A stretch of DNA of 64,000 nucleotides from Membranipora membranacea (GCA_914767715.1 OU612069.1:14381387-14445386), one strand, 5' to 3'; shown: positions 23,257-34,548, numbered from the stretch's first letter. The notes: a model not told the origin generated them from the sequence alone. Translations and numbers: made by a program.

Positions 23257-23717
23257 CTATAACAAGCAAAAGAAATTGATGGATTGACAATAAATTGATT
23301 TGTTTCGTACAAAACTGTTTCTTTTAATAAGGCTCTGAATCGAACATTCACCTGTCAGATGGGGGGGGGGCAAGAGTCTAGGGGCTCAGACTAACCCCCC
23401 ATCCCCATGAAGCTTTGATTCAAACAGAGCCAACCGCTAGACTGGCTATTTTAGAAATGTAGACACCTGATTGACTATGGGAGTACTTGTTAATCAATAA
23501 CCGTAATGAACAAAATTTCAATTTGTGAAATTAAGCTAATCTGAGTAAATCCATTGTTTCTAATTAGTATAGCATTGATTCCGAGATAATGAGTGCAACA
23601 AGCACCAGGGTTTTGGTATTTATTCACAAAGTTTTTGTGCCTCTGCTAAAGGAAACTTTGAACTAAAACAGGCATTCATAGAATTGAATCTATTGAGAAG
23701 TAGCAGAGGATTATAGT

Positions 23718-25105
23718 TTAAGGTAATGTCAAAGACCGATCCGAATATCAACATATCATATACCGTTGGAAAGCTGCTGAGCTACTGAAAATGAATACCT
23801 GAACAAAAACTTGATTCGATGACGTTGTGTCATTTTAGGGAGGAAATGAGGCAGAAAGCGCTCTTTTTGCCAATGCAGATGGAGGAGTCAAATTAATTGC
23901 AAGAAATTTCAAATCAGGTTGAATGTATACTTAGAGATTGCGTTCATCGTAAAATTTGATTTTCTTTGATATATGACTAGTCTAAATTGACTTTTTACGT
24001 CACGCCATACAACGCATTTTTTTTGTGAAGCCGTGAAAATATGTGAAATTTCAACCAATAATTCACAACAGATCATAGGCTCGAATCAAAATTAGTTATG
24101 ATTTTCTCTTAGAGTACTCTTCAAATGTCATACACATTGACTTTCAAAAAATTAACTTGCATATTGCAATGACAGTAGACTCTCGAATACTGCTAATATT
24201 TTCGCCGCCTTTGCATAACGCCAAACATGCTGTCCAAATAACCATTATTGTGACCAAACAAAGTTTTTTTGAAAGTTCTCACATACGAAGCCGCTTTCAT
24301 TAACCATGGTGCACACAGGAAATGCTAACATAATTTTTCATTGCATCTTCATTTTTCTTGAATTTGACACGAAAGAATGCCAAAAAACAGCTATTTTTAG
24401 GGACTTTTGAGGTCTTTTTAGGGACTTTTGAGGTGTTTTTTGGCATTCTTTTGCGTTAAATTAAAAAAAAATGAAGATGCAATGAAAAGTTATGTTGGCA
24501 TTTCTTGTGTGCACCATGGTTAATGAAAGCGGCTTCGTATGTGAGAACTTTCAAAAAAACTTTGTTTGGCCACAATAATGGTTATTTGGACAGCATGTTT
24601 GGCGTTATGCAAAGGCGGCGAAAATATTAGCCGTATTCGAGAGTCTACTGTCATTGCAATATGCAAGTTAATTTTTTGAAAGTCAATGTGTCTGACATTT
24701 GAAGAGTACTCTAAGAGAAAATCATAACTAATTTTGATTCGAGCCTATGATCTGTTGTGAATTATTGGTTGAAATTTCACATATTTTCACGGCTTCACAA
24801 AAAAAATGCGTTGTATGGCGTGACGTAAAAAGTCAATTTAGACTAGTCATATATCAAAGAAAATCAAATTTTACGATGAACCCACTCTCTAAGTATACAT
24901 TCCATCTGGTTTGAAATTTCTTGCAATTAATTTGACTGCTCAATCTGCATTGGCAAAAAGAGCGTTTTCTGCCTCATTTCCTCCCTAAAATGACACAACG
25001 TCATCAAATCAAGTTTTTGTTTAGGTATTCATTTTCAGTAGCTCAGCAGCTTTCCAATGGGATATGATATGTTGATATTCGGATCGGTCTTTGACATTAC
25101 CTTAA
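23718..25105. mobile_element. 1.39-kb near-perfect palindrome (foldback DNA element)
   Basis: The arms, about 680 bases each, are almost exact inverted copies: GGTAATGTCAAAGACCGATC at the left, GATCGGTCTTTGACATTACC at the right. Both ends abut TTAA, a possible target duplication as in piggyBac or Kolobok elements. The loop near 24395-24440 holds a direct repeat of TTTTTAGGGACTTTTGAGGT. Only scattered mismatches separate the arms, so it is young or under gene conversion. No transposase frame was seen. Confidence 0.93.
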
Positions 25106-25399
25106 GGTATGTTTCTGTTTATACCTATTTTCACTCAGCAAAGGAACGTTTGTTCTTTGCTTGAGTGCATTCTATTTTTGGTTGCTCTATGGAAGGAGGC
25201 GAACTGTGCTGGTATTGTATTTACATATTCTGTCAACATCTGCACTGAACTAAACCCAAGGTTGATTAAAAAGGGTTGATTAAAAATCTGATGTCTAATC
25301 ACACGCCAGATCCCGAAGGCTAGATATTGTTTGCCTTAGTTGGGAGGATATAATATCTGCGTCAGGGCCTCTCTGATTGCAGGCAGGTCAAAGCACACC

Positions 25400-25512
25400 T
25401 GGGGACCAACCAAACTCCAGCAGTTGATGGATTGCAGTTGGATTTGGACCCACGACCTTCAGCATTTACATGTTAAAGGGACAGTGCTCTAACCAACTGA
25501 GCCACCTCCTAC
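25400..25512 (-). repeat. tRNA-derived SINE-like head
   Basis: The minus strand shows GGTGGCTCAGTTGGTTAGAG (A box) and GGTCGTGGGTCCAAATCC (B box). Box spacing is too long for a normal tRNA. Confidence 0.5.
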
Positions 25513-25727
25513 TCCTATCCCCTAGATGAATTAGTGTAGGGTGGAGTATGCTTCGTCGGAAAATTACATAGGCCTATAGTCTGGATAAGAGCCTCTACTG
25601 CAGGTAATAAAACAAATCTTAAGATAAACTGGATACTCGAATTGGAAAGTGCCTGACCTGGAGGCCTTACAACCACCCTTCTACTCTTTTATAAAATGAT
25701 ATGTACACAAAATTGTAGAACACTTAC

Positions 25728-25820
25728 CTAAAATTGGGAAATCAATTTTTCAGTGTCCAGTGCCGCTTCTTTTTGAGCTTCTTTGCAGATTGATTATACC
25801 ACCAAATATCTTGAGCTTTT
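25728..25820 (-). pseudogene. Array module E, copy 3
   Basis: The block starts AAAAGCTCAAG after TTTTTAG and ends TTTTAG|GTAAGTG, 93 bases. It shares GGTGGTATAATCAA with the 31.3-kb copy. Confidence 0.4.
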
Positions 25821-25869
25821 CTAAAAATTTTGACAGAGATGTAGCTTGAGATGTAGATTCTAGATAAAC

Positions 25870-25934
25870 CTGCATGGAGCGAAATTGGATCAGAAAACTC
25901 CATACTCAAGATTGGAGGTGATTATATGAAACAT
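25870..25934 (-). pseudogene. Array module H copy
   Basis: Acceptor-like GATGATGTCAG and donor-like CATGCAG|GTTTATC bound a 65-base block with stops in all frames. Confidence 0.35.
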
Positions 25935-26355
25935 CTGACATCATCGTATTAAGAGATCTCCTCAATGCAACAAATTAGATTTGGTCAATTTTGGGATATT
26001 TAGTCAAGAAATATTTTGTTGTCGTTGAGGGGCAAGGCATTAGGATTAGGTAATGGTAAAACATCTTGAAACTATTTTGATTAAAGCGCTTCCATACCAA
26101 ATTGAACGGAAAGTTACAGATACCCATTTTAATCTACAGCGCTCTCCCAGCCAGGGAGGGGAAGGGGGGGGCGGGTGGGGTAAAGTCAAGGGGACTCAGA
26201 CGAGTAACATCTGTGAATTATTAAGATTAGAATATTAGATAAGATTGAAGGTAGATAAGACTTACGGGTGCCGGTAATTTTAAAAGGTTTGAGATGAATC
26301 GAACTTATTAGAGCTAGCATAGTCATGAAAATACTGGAGGGTATAATTAAAGAAC

Positions 26356-26395
26356 CTAAGTACAGTTGGATGAACAAGTCGGAAAGTGCTTGACG
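26356..26395 (-). pseudogene. Array module B copy
   Basis: TTTTGTTGCAG precedes a 13-codon frame RQALSDLFIQLYL that ends at TTAG|GTTCTT. The same frame is kept at 28510-28551 (HQALSDLFIQLYL) and, more loosely, at 25.64, 23.08, 10.64 and 9.17 kb. Confidence 0.4.
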
Positions 26396-26475
26396 CTGCA
26401 ACAAAACCTGCCAATCCCCTCCTCCCCCCAAATCCTCTGTTTTTTTTAATAATAATTAAGTTTTGGTACACATAC

Positions 26476-26581
26476 CTGATGCTGGGTGGATCGGTAAAGG
26501 CTGATTTACGTGGTGTAAAGTGCCTCTATTATTAGCTCTTCAAAATTTTGGTTTTACCACCAGAAATTCGGAACTGTTTTG
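26476..26581 (-). pseudogene. Array module E, copy 4
   Basis: The block runs from ATTGTAG to ATCAG|GTATGTG, 106 bases, and shares CACGT and TTCCGAA landmarks with copy 5. Confidence 0.4.
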
Positions 26582-26920
26582 CTACAATGGAAGAAGAAAT
26601 GTAACAAACAAGATGCTTCTAAATTAAGGCTTAGATTCTGTCGAAACTAATATTTCAGATTTTCATGTCATCCTTGTTTGCACCTGTCTGCTAATACTGA
26701 TGTCCTCTAATACGACAACTATAGCTGTAATTTAGGGTGACAACTCCAAGCCAATATTAACATCGATAAGAGGGAGTTCATTGGTTCGATAAGGCTACAG
26801 TACGATGTTTTCTAGATGGCTCCTCTAAAATGGGTGACAGAGTTGAAGTTGGCTGGCCATTGGATCAACTTGTTGCGTAACAATTATGAGCAATAATTTA
26901 ACTCAGGCTTTGAATCAAAC

Positions 26921-27710
26921 AAATTTCTATTTCTAAATATGCTGACGATTTATTACTTCCCGAAAAACTAGCCCAAAACCAACCTGCAACTATGCAGCAA
27001 GAGATGACAACTCTGTACCAATGGTGCAATGATTACCATCTCATAATAAATAAGAGCAAGAGCAAAAACTTATTCTATCTATTGCGAGGGATAATCTAAG
27101 TTCATAGGAGTTAACTCTCTGTGGTGTCGTCATCAAACGAGTCGACGAAAATAAATATCTAGGAACCACGAGGACAAACAAAGTAAAGTTCTTCTCAAAC
27201 ACCGGGAATCTTGTCAAGAAAGCTCGTAAGAAGCTGCATTTAATAAAATTTTTTTTGTTATTTTGTTATGAGATCATCAGATAAACTCACTACCGTATGC
27301 TATAAAACATTCATCTGTCCAAAGCTCCCCTCCCACAACTAGCAGACACAGTAAAACACAGATTTAAAATCAAATTCCTGAGAATGGTGGCTACCCACGC
27401 ACCTAACCCTCTACTCTCCTTTGACACGCTACCATCTGGTCGATTTAAGTATCTACCCTCCTGCATTAACCTCCGGAGAGACTGATTTAGATCTCAGGCT
27501 ATTAGTATTTTGAATAAATCACTCTTTTAGTTTATTTTCTACCTTTTTTTTGTATTTTTGTATTAAATGTAAACAACAACTCGTTTTTATGCAATCATTG
27601 ACAGCTTTTAGACATCAGCATTTTTACTAACAATTTTACAGCAGGCAAACCAGCTTTTTTTATTTCTCAATCACCCCTTTGAGAGAATAAAGGTACATAC
27701 AAAATCACCC
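26921..27710 (+). mobile_element. 5'-truncated non-LTR retrotransposon (LINE) fragment
   Basis: The frame at about 26930 reads SKYADDLLLPEKL, the YADD catalytic motif of LINE reverse transcriptase. It continues with KYLGTTRTNKVKFF and KKARKKLHLIKFF, then a C-terminal stretch of the LPSGRFKYLPSC...AISILNKS type, as in CR1/Jockey-like elements. Frames shift at least twice, so it is dead. It starts abruptly within array sequence, and array sequence resumes near 27711. Confidence 0.8.
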
Positions 27711-27804
27711 GCTAAACTGCTATTGTAATTGTCCTAAACCAATAAAACCAATAAAGCATTTGAAAACCGTAAAGGGCCAGCATTGAATTTATGAAACTAG
27801 GCTA

Positions 27805-27850
27805 ACCAGAGTTGAGATCTATCGTTTCATTAAAGTACTTAGCATAGGTT
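27805..27850 (-). pseudogene. Array module T copy with intact splice-like edges
   Basis: TCCTAACAATTTCAG combines a consensus branch point and an acceptor. The frame reads TYAKYFNETIDLNSG and ends at CTCTG|GTTAGCC. This copy could still be a functional exon of about 46 bases. Confidence 0.45.
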
Positions 27851-27995
27851 CTGAAATTGTTAGGAGAACAAAAAAAAAATGTACGTATTCTCGCTGTTTT
27901 AATGCTAGCGATAGAAACATGGAACCCCCTGAGAGTTTTTTTAGCTGTCTTTCAAGTATTTCAACTCATTTACAAAACTAAATGCGTAGACAAAC

Positions 27996-28059
27996 TTGCA
28001 TGGAGTAATTTTGGGTCTCAAAATTCAGTTACTCTAGATTGGAAGTGATTATGAAACAC
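27996..28059 (-). pseudogene. Array module H copy
   Basis: The block runs from CTGATGTCAG|GTGTTTC to CATGCAA|GTTTGTC. The open frame breaks at one TGA. Confidence 0.35.
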
Positions 28060-28671
28060 CTGACATCAGCGTAGTATGAGATCCCCTTAATATTTTGTGG
28101 CTACTGGAGCGAGGATTCGGAAGGGGGGGGCATTAGGTTTAGTTATTGGTAATTATTGAAATTCTTTTGATTCAAACGCCATCATACCAAATATATAAGG
28201 GTATCTGCAAAAAAATGCTGCCGCCACACACTTGTATAGGGATGATAGAGTCAGAAATTTTCATACCCAAGAGTCGATTAGATTTAATCTTAATCTACAT
28301 TTCAAGGGGGGGGGGCGTCAGGAAGGGGGTGGGGGCAAGAGTAAAGGGGCGCAGACAAGTAACATCTGTGAATTATATATAATAGAATATTAGATATGAT
28401 TGAAGGTAGATTAGACTATAAGAGAGCAGGTAAAATTAATAGGCTTGAGATTAATCAAACTTATAAGACCGAGCACAGTCATGAAGATACTGGAGGGTAC
28501 AATTAAAAATCATAAGTATAGTTGGATGAACAAGTCGGAAAGTGCTTGATGCTGCAACAAAACCTGCCAATCCTTCCCTCCCCCTCCTAACCTCTCTCAA
28601 ACAGTTTCTGGCTTATACTTTATGTTTTTTGGTTAAAAAATAATATGCAAATTAAGTTGTGGTACACATAC

Positions 28672-28766
28672 CTGATACTGTTCGGGTCGGTAAGATCTGA
28701 TATGACGTGGTGTGAAGTGCCGTCTGTTATGAGATCTTCACAGTTTGGGTATTCGGAACGGCTTTT
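28672..28766 (-). pseudogene. Array module E, copy 5 (best open copy)
   Basis: The 95-base block runs from CCATTATAG to TATCAG|GTATGTG. Only one frame is open and reads KSRSEYPNCEDLITDGTSHH followed by a short acidic end. It ends in phase 2, the phase that module T (27850) requires at its start. The peptide loosely recalls an extracellular beta-sandwich strand, but I assign no domain. Confidence 0.4.
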
Positions 28767-28924
28767 CTATAATGGAAAGAGAAATGTAAAAAAACACATT
28801 CTTAAGGCTTTGAATCTAAATGCTAGACAAGTCATTATAACTTTTTAAAACAAAAGAAACCTGATCAACTAAAGAATATTGCATAATCAACTGACCAGCA
28901 TTTGATTTGAGAAATTATGCTATC

Positions 28925-28967
28925 TGAGTTCCAATCCATTGTTAGTCTCATATATTTAGCATAGGTT
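28925..28967 (-). pseudogene. Array module T copy
   Basis: AATAATGTAAG precedes a frame reading TYAKYMRLTMDWNSDS. Confidence 0.4.
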
Positions 28968-29894
28968 CTTACATTATTATGGGAAATGAAGAGGGCTATG
29001 AATTTGATTTTGATGTATGTATAATAGGGAAACGGAACTTTGACTCAAACAGCCAAGAGTAGCACAAGGGCAGGGTTGACGATGATGGTATATCGGCAGC
29101 TCTATCGAGTGTGGTGACTTGTGCTAGTTTTTTATTTTCATATGACCTCATCCCCTGCACAACTTAATCTCTAGATAAACCCATGTGAAGCGACATCGGG
29201 TCAACAAATTAGAAACTCTATAGATGGGTGACAGAAATGTAGATGAATTAACCAAACCTAGCGATAGGAAAATAATATAATATGGAGCCTCCTAGCGGTA
29301 TATCGGCCAAATTTCAAGCTTCTCAACTCGTTCATAGATCTAAACTTCTAGATAAACTCGCATGGAGCAAAATTGGGTCTGAAATTCAGTACTCTATATG
29401 AAAATTTACAATGATCAGACTGCAAAAGTCTGGGGGGCTCAGACTATCTCTAGGTGTCATGAGGGGGCAAGAGTTTGAGGTCTCAGACGAGTAAAATAAA
29501 GGCTTCAAATTAATCAAATTTATCAGAGCTATCATAGTCATGAAGATTTTACTTGGCAGTATGATTGATGGCTTCTCTAAAACAAGCAACAAAAATGTAA
29601 CTGGCTGGTCGTTTTAGTTTTGTTTCGAAGATTTAATTTGAAATCAAACACTGTCAACTGCTAGACCAGCTTTTGAATATGGTTAATAATAAACCATATC
29701 AATTATCAAAACAGTTGATTATCAAAACCGTAATGGACCAGCTTTCAAATTGTGAAAACTAACTATTTTGAATTGAAATCCTTTGTTTTGATATACTTAT
29801 TTAGAGTAGGTTCTGACAAACAAGCAAACAAACAAACAAGCAAGGCTATGTACTTATTCTCACTGCTGAAAATTACTAGATACAGCTGCCCAGT

Positions 29895-30093
29895 GTAATA
29901 CAAGGGCAGCGTAATACAAGGGCAGCGTAATACAAGGGCAGCGTAATACAAGGGCAGCGTAATACAAGGGCAGCGTAATTCAAGGGCAGCGTAATACAAG
30001 GGCAGCGTAATACAAGGGCAGCGTAATACAAGGCCAGCGTAATACAAGGGCAGCGTAATACAAGGGCAGCGTAATACAAGGGCAGCGTAATAC
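29895..30093. repeat. 16-bp minisatellite
   Basis: About 12-13 head-to-tail units of GTAATACAAGGGCAGC are present with rare variants. There are no spacers, so this is not a CRISPR array. Open frames across it are repeat artefacts. Confidence 0.95.
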
Positions 30094-30580
30094 ATGGAAT
30101 TTAGTTGATTAACAATTATCAAAGTGATGTATTTTGAAGTTTTTCTATTTTGGCAGCTCAGCAGAAGGTGTTGATCAGTGCTTCCTTTATATTTTCATAT
30201 AACAGGGGCCCCATCCCCCCCCCCCCCCGGAGTTGTTTGAGCGGCCCTCCAGCTTGCATGATATGCAAACCCACATGCAGCATAATTTGGTCAGAGGATT
30301 TAGTACTCTAGATCGGAGGTTATTATGGTACACCCGGCATTAGCGTAGCATGAGATCTCCAGACTTTAATATTTTAGATTTAGCATCTACTGGAACACAT
30401 AGAGTCGAGAGCCATTTTGTTACCCATCGGAGGGAGGGGATGAGATCAGGCTTATTTTTGGATCAGGTGAATAAGATGAGAATGTCTGACAAGATCAGAA
30501 GATAGATTACACTATAGGGGAGAAAGTAATCGAAATAGCCTGTGATTGATCGTACATTTTATAACATGCATAGTCATAAA

Positions 30581-30634
30581 GCTCTCCCCTTCCACTGGTC
30601 ACACTGCATGTAGTGTGACCAGTGAAAGGGGAGC
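30581..30634. repeat. Imperfect hairpin
   Basis: The arms GCTCTCCCCTTCCACTGGTC and GACCAGTGAAAGGGGAGC fold with few mismatches, and the stem continues through ACACT/AGTGT. Confidence 0.75.
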
Positions 30635-31209
30635 AACTTCGGATGCAGGCAAGTGGACCTAAATTTTGTCAATCCTGACACTGCTCTACAATATGTACAG
30701 GTATCATGATTAGGATGTGAAAATCTTCTATAAGGTTTGCTATTCTATCGGATGGGGCTAACACCGCCTGTTGTAGATTTTTAACACCATTGAATCCTGA
30801 TTAATCACATTAAACTTTGTTATATAACATAACTGTGCTTGAAACTTAAAAGAAACAATGCTGAACAATCTGAACAATCTGAATTGGCCGCTTTTGTCTC
30901 TAAAAAACTGAAAAATCACTATAAACTCAGGTAGAGCGTTAATTAGTTAATTAGTTAATTAGTATAACACTGTATCTATTATATGTAGATATCGCATATG
31001 ATTAGACAGAGAGGGAAGGTGACTTAGAAAGGCTTGTGATCAAATGGATGTATAAGAATCAGATTGGTCATTTAACCTACTTTGTATATACCCTCTCCCC
31101 CCTCCCCATCACCATCCTCGATCCTCCGCCACCCTCACAACCTTTATACCCTCTCCTAGCCAGTTTTTAAAATAGAGGTTGATGTACAGTGAGATGCGGG
31201 ATTACTTAC

Positions 31210-31318
31210 CTCAATTTACTGGAAGATAGGCTAAATATGCTACGACAGGGAGGGAGTGCTGTCTGTTCAGGGCTTCTCCACTGTTTGATTATACCACCGT
31301 GTGTCCAGAAGTGCTTTT
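31210..31318 (-). pseudogene. Array module E, copy 6
   Basis: The 109-base block starts AAAAGCACTTCTGG after ATTTTAG and ends TTGAG|GTAAGTA. Confidence 0.4.
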
Positions 31319-31680
31319 CTAAAATGTGTGACACAGGACATTGAATTATTTTGTTATGTGGAATATGTGAGCTTGTCGTGAATTCAGAGTCAGCCGCGAG
31401 ACTTGCTATTGTAATAGTTTTAACCAAATAAAATATGATTGACCATGAAAGCGCTTATAATAAAACCCTTAAATGACCAGCATTCAATTTACAAACCTTA
31501 GCTAATCTCAGTTACAATCTATTGTTTCTTATTATTATTTAGCCTAGGCTTTGAAGGGGAAAAAACAAGGCTCAATACTTATTCTCGGTGTATTTATACC
31601 AGAGAAAGGAACATAGCGGAGCAAGAGGTCAGCATTCACCGAATTTGTTACATCAAGACCCAGCAAAGTAGTGTGTCTCT

Positions 31681-31787
31681 AGATCAAGTTTGATCCAATT
31701 TGCCCGCAGTTCGGTCTTTCCCATTCTACTGGTGAGCCGGCGGCGGCTCAAAACCTATATACAGGCAAGTCGGATCATGCTTGATCT
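31681..31787. mobile_element. Miniature hairpin element, family AGATCAAG, copy 1
   Basis: The element begins AGATCAAGTTTGATCC and ends GGATCATGCTTGATCT. GTGTCTCT occurs directly on both sides and fits an 8-bp target duplication. Confidence 0.6.
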
Positions 31788-32370
31788 AGTGTCTCTCCGT
31801 TCTTGTAGCTCCACTGAAGGTGCTGACTCTGATTTAATATTTCTATAAGGAACATCAATCAAGAAATAAACATAGTGTTAGGCCCGATAATGATAGCGGC
31901 CGCTGACAACGGCAGTGTGTGCAGAAGAGTTGAGACTAAGAGAAAAAGTCAAAGATGTCTCTTGCTTTACATGATGGCAGACAATAATTGGGAAGAGGGG
32001 GAACATGGCGTCCATACCAAACACAGATTTCTCTAAGACCTCACAACTAAAGTTCTTTGACGCAGTTGCCATTGCAAAACAGAAATATCTGAAGTAAAAT
32101 CTGCAGCTTCCAAATAGAACTCAAAACATAACACTCCAGTAATTACGCTCCTGCTCGGACAGCAAAGCCATAACAAAAGGACATCGCTGGCCACTGATTG
32201 GGTGATTATTTCAAGCTGACACAATCCATAATTAGACTGACCGATATGGCTTCTGATAAATAATTAGTATGAGAATGGAATGCAGCTAATCTGCACAGAA
32301 TTAAGTAGCAATGATAAGAATGACTGTTTGACCAATGTCAGCATCAGATACAAAGAACCAAGAAGAATCT

Positions 32371-32460
32371 AGATCAAGTTTGATCCATTTTCCCTCCTTG
32401 AATTGCCCCCGTCTACTGTCAGTAGAGGGGGGCAATTCAAGGAGGGAAAATGATTGATCT
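32371..32460. mobile_element. Miniature hairpin element, family AGATCAAG, copy 2
   Basis: It begins AGATCAAGTTTGATCC and ends ATTGATCT. The arms pair over about 37 bases (TTTTCCCTCCTTGAATTGCC against GGCAATTCAAGGAGGGAAAA). AAGAAGAATC flanks both sides. It shares its terminus with copy 1 but has a different interior. Confidence 0.7.
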
Positions 32461-32811
32461 AAGAAGAATCCAAGAACTTTTGGCAATAACTACTTGTACA
32501 CAAACTTGTGATGTGGGAGATATATACACCCAAGGGTGCTGGGCCTGAGATGGTCATTAGGGAATGCAACCCACCAATTGCCTGACCGTGAATAGCAATG
32601 GCCTTTTAGTGATATCAATTGCTGGCAAAAAAAATAGAACCAAACCAGTACAACAGAGTGCTCGCTTCTTCAGACAAGAGGACCATAATATCTGAAAATT
32701 GTTGGATAAGGTTGAGTTATATTGGATTGATATGAGAGATGATAGTACATAAGATCATTAGGAAATGATAAATTAAAAAGATCAAATGACAATTACAGAA
32801 GGCTTAGGAAA

Positions 32812-32892
32812 TAGGAGGTAGCACAGTTGGTTAGAGCGCATGCCCTATAATGCGCAAGTTGAGGAGGTGTCGTGTTCGAATCTCGCTGTAGT
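32812..32892 (+). repeat. tRNA-derived SINE-like head
   Basis: The plus strand shows AGTTGGTTAGAGCGCATG (A box) and TGTTCGAATCTCGC (B box), with an overlong variable region. Confidence 0.5.
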
Positions 32893-33944
32893 CTACTGAC
32901 TACTGGGCGCAATTGACGCCCAGGTATGCTCCGACCTGCCTGCAAACTAAGATCAAATCGGCACCGAATATGGCGGCCGCGCCTTTAAGACACTGTATTT
33001 CTCAGTCTTCAAACCGAGACAGACTTGTGATTTTAACCCACATTACTTTTTTCAAAGCGACTCGCTTGTTTAACACAATCCAATATATCTTATAATCCTG
33101 CTGCCAACATAACCATCACACATTTCTATGCTCTAAAATTAAGCATAAAGTAAGATACTCTACCGCTTACCTGGATATTTTAGACGGCGTAAATAAGTGA
33201 AGTGTGAGTTAAAAAGATATCTAGAACTTCTCTGCTAATCCACTGCGACAAAATATTCAGAACAAGCTTACCTTAGATGTTTAAAATGAATGTCTCGTTC
33301 GTTATTGAATAACAAGTGACCAGTTTTTGGGTGCAAGCTTTGATGCAAGCAGTAACAAACCTGCTAGCGCTGCCTATTGTAGGTTTTTTATTTAGTTGAC
33401 TTTTGATTAATTCTCAAAACAATCGATAAACAGAAGCATAATGGAACAGCATTCAGTTTCAAAAACTAAATAAATGTAAAGCCTAAATTAATATATGAAC
33501 CCTCTTTGTTAAAAGAGCTGAGCACAGGTGGTGACATTATTAGGAGAGCGGATAATGTTTTGCACTCAAATCTCACTGTGTTTTGAGCACCAGTGGTTGT
33601 AACTGTAAGCATAACAAAAAATGACAAGTAGTATGTAGTGCCCAGTGGCTAAACTTAGATCAGCGTGATCGAAATAAAATTCAACTGATAGCATTGATAT
33701 ACACGCTTCATGTCTTTAGCTACTGGTTATGAGAAAATCAGTAACTTTGCAAATATTAAAGGCTCTTATTAACAACAGTAACAATACTAGCAGGTAAATA
33801 ATTTGGTGTAAATACCTTGGTGTTATCACAATAAAATTTGTACGATTTATTAGCAGTATATGTCTCCTTCATGAAGCGATTTGATAGAGTTGACAATTGT
33901 TGCATCAAGCCTGACAAACACAATCTGCCAATGCTGTGCAATGC

Positions 33945-34090
33945 CCTGAAGAGGTATAAACCTGATGGTGCTGGGGATGGTGTAATCAACTCTGAAAGCT
34001 TCCCTAATACGATTCAAACACACAACTCCTGCAGCACCAATCGCCTGGTAATGAATAACAAGCGCTCACCGATTGCGCCATCTCACCATC
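33945..34090 (-). repeat. tRNA-derived SINE, family 1 copy 3
   Basis: Read on the minus strand it starts GGTGAGATGGCGCAATCGGT and ends at the CAGCACCATCAGG body shared with 17745-17890. The B box has decayed to TTTGAATCGT-like sequence. Confidence 0.55.
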
Positions 34091-34542
34091 ACCATATAAT
34101 TACACTTGATCTAAGATTTTAATTTGGCTGGCTGCGTAGTTAGTCATCCCCTCATGTCAAAAGGCGGCACAACTCCCGTCTTTTCAAGAGGCACGGGCGC
34201 ATATAGTTTTTTACTGCAACTTGTACACACGCTGAATAAATTGGTTCACTTTTTAAACAAGTGAACAGGAATGACAATCGGTGCAAGGAATTTGAACCTC
34301 ACAGATCACCAATATGTTTTCGTTAGTCAGCTCATGACTCCTTGTGACTCTTAAATACTGATTCATATCAAATTAATTTTGTATTCTAATGTTAATGCGT
34401 TGGAGTTGCCATTCCACATCTATAAAGTACGTGACCTAACGATGGGAAATGCTTATGCTTTAATCACTGCCTAGTTTAAGAAATGCAGTAACATATTGAT
34501 ACATTTCCCTGATTAGACAATATCCTTGACCCTTCACTGGAT

Positions 34543-34548
34543 TTTATT
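34543..34548 (-). terminator. Polyadenylation signal for SLX4
   Basis: AATAAA on the minus strand lies 25 bases after the SLX4 stop codon. Confidence 0.6.

Larger units (their letters stand above)
8700..33550 (-). repeat. Diverged tandem array of exon-like modules
   Basis: At least seven diverged units repeat the same short modules in the same minus-strand order. E begins AAAAGC after TTTTAG and ends before GTAAG/GTATG. B is the QALSDLF-type module. J is a short module after CCTGCAG. K is a CTCAGACGAGTAA tract. H ends CTCCATGCAG before GTTTATC. T begins AACCTATGCTAAA after TTTCAG. E copies lie near 9.3, 23.2, 25.8, 26.5, 28.7, 31.3 and 33.2 kb. T copies lie near 9.58, 17.0, 21.6, 21.8, 22.15, 22.78, 27.85, 28.97 and 29.8 kb. 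B copies lie near 9.17, 10.64, 23.08, 25.64, 26.38 and 28.54 kb. H copies lie near 17.2, 25.9, 28.0, 29.35 and 30.3 kb. None was seen outside this interval. The pattern fits tandem copies of a small-exon gene, now mostly degenerate, or a transcribed locus with repeated exons. No protein family is recognised. Confidence 0.65.

Noticed and set aside
29895-30093. Possible CRISPR-like array
   Set aside because: Units are contiguous with no unique spacers, in a eukaryotic context.
29763-30122. 119-codon minus ORF with a repeated ALVLRCPCITLPLYY motif
   Set aside because: It is translation of the 16-bp minisatellite, whose period of 48 bases gives a 16-residue pseudo-repeat.
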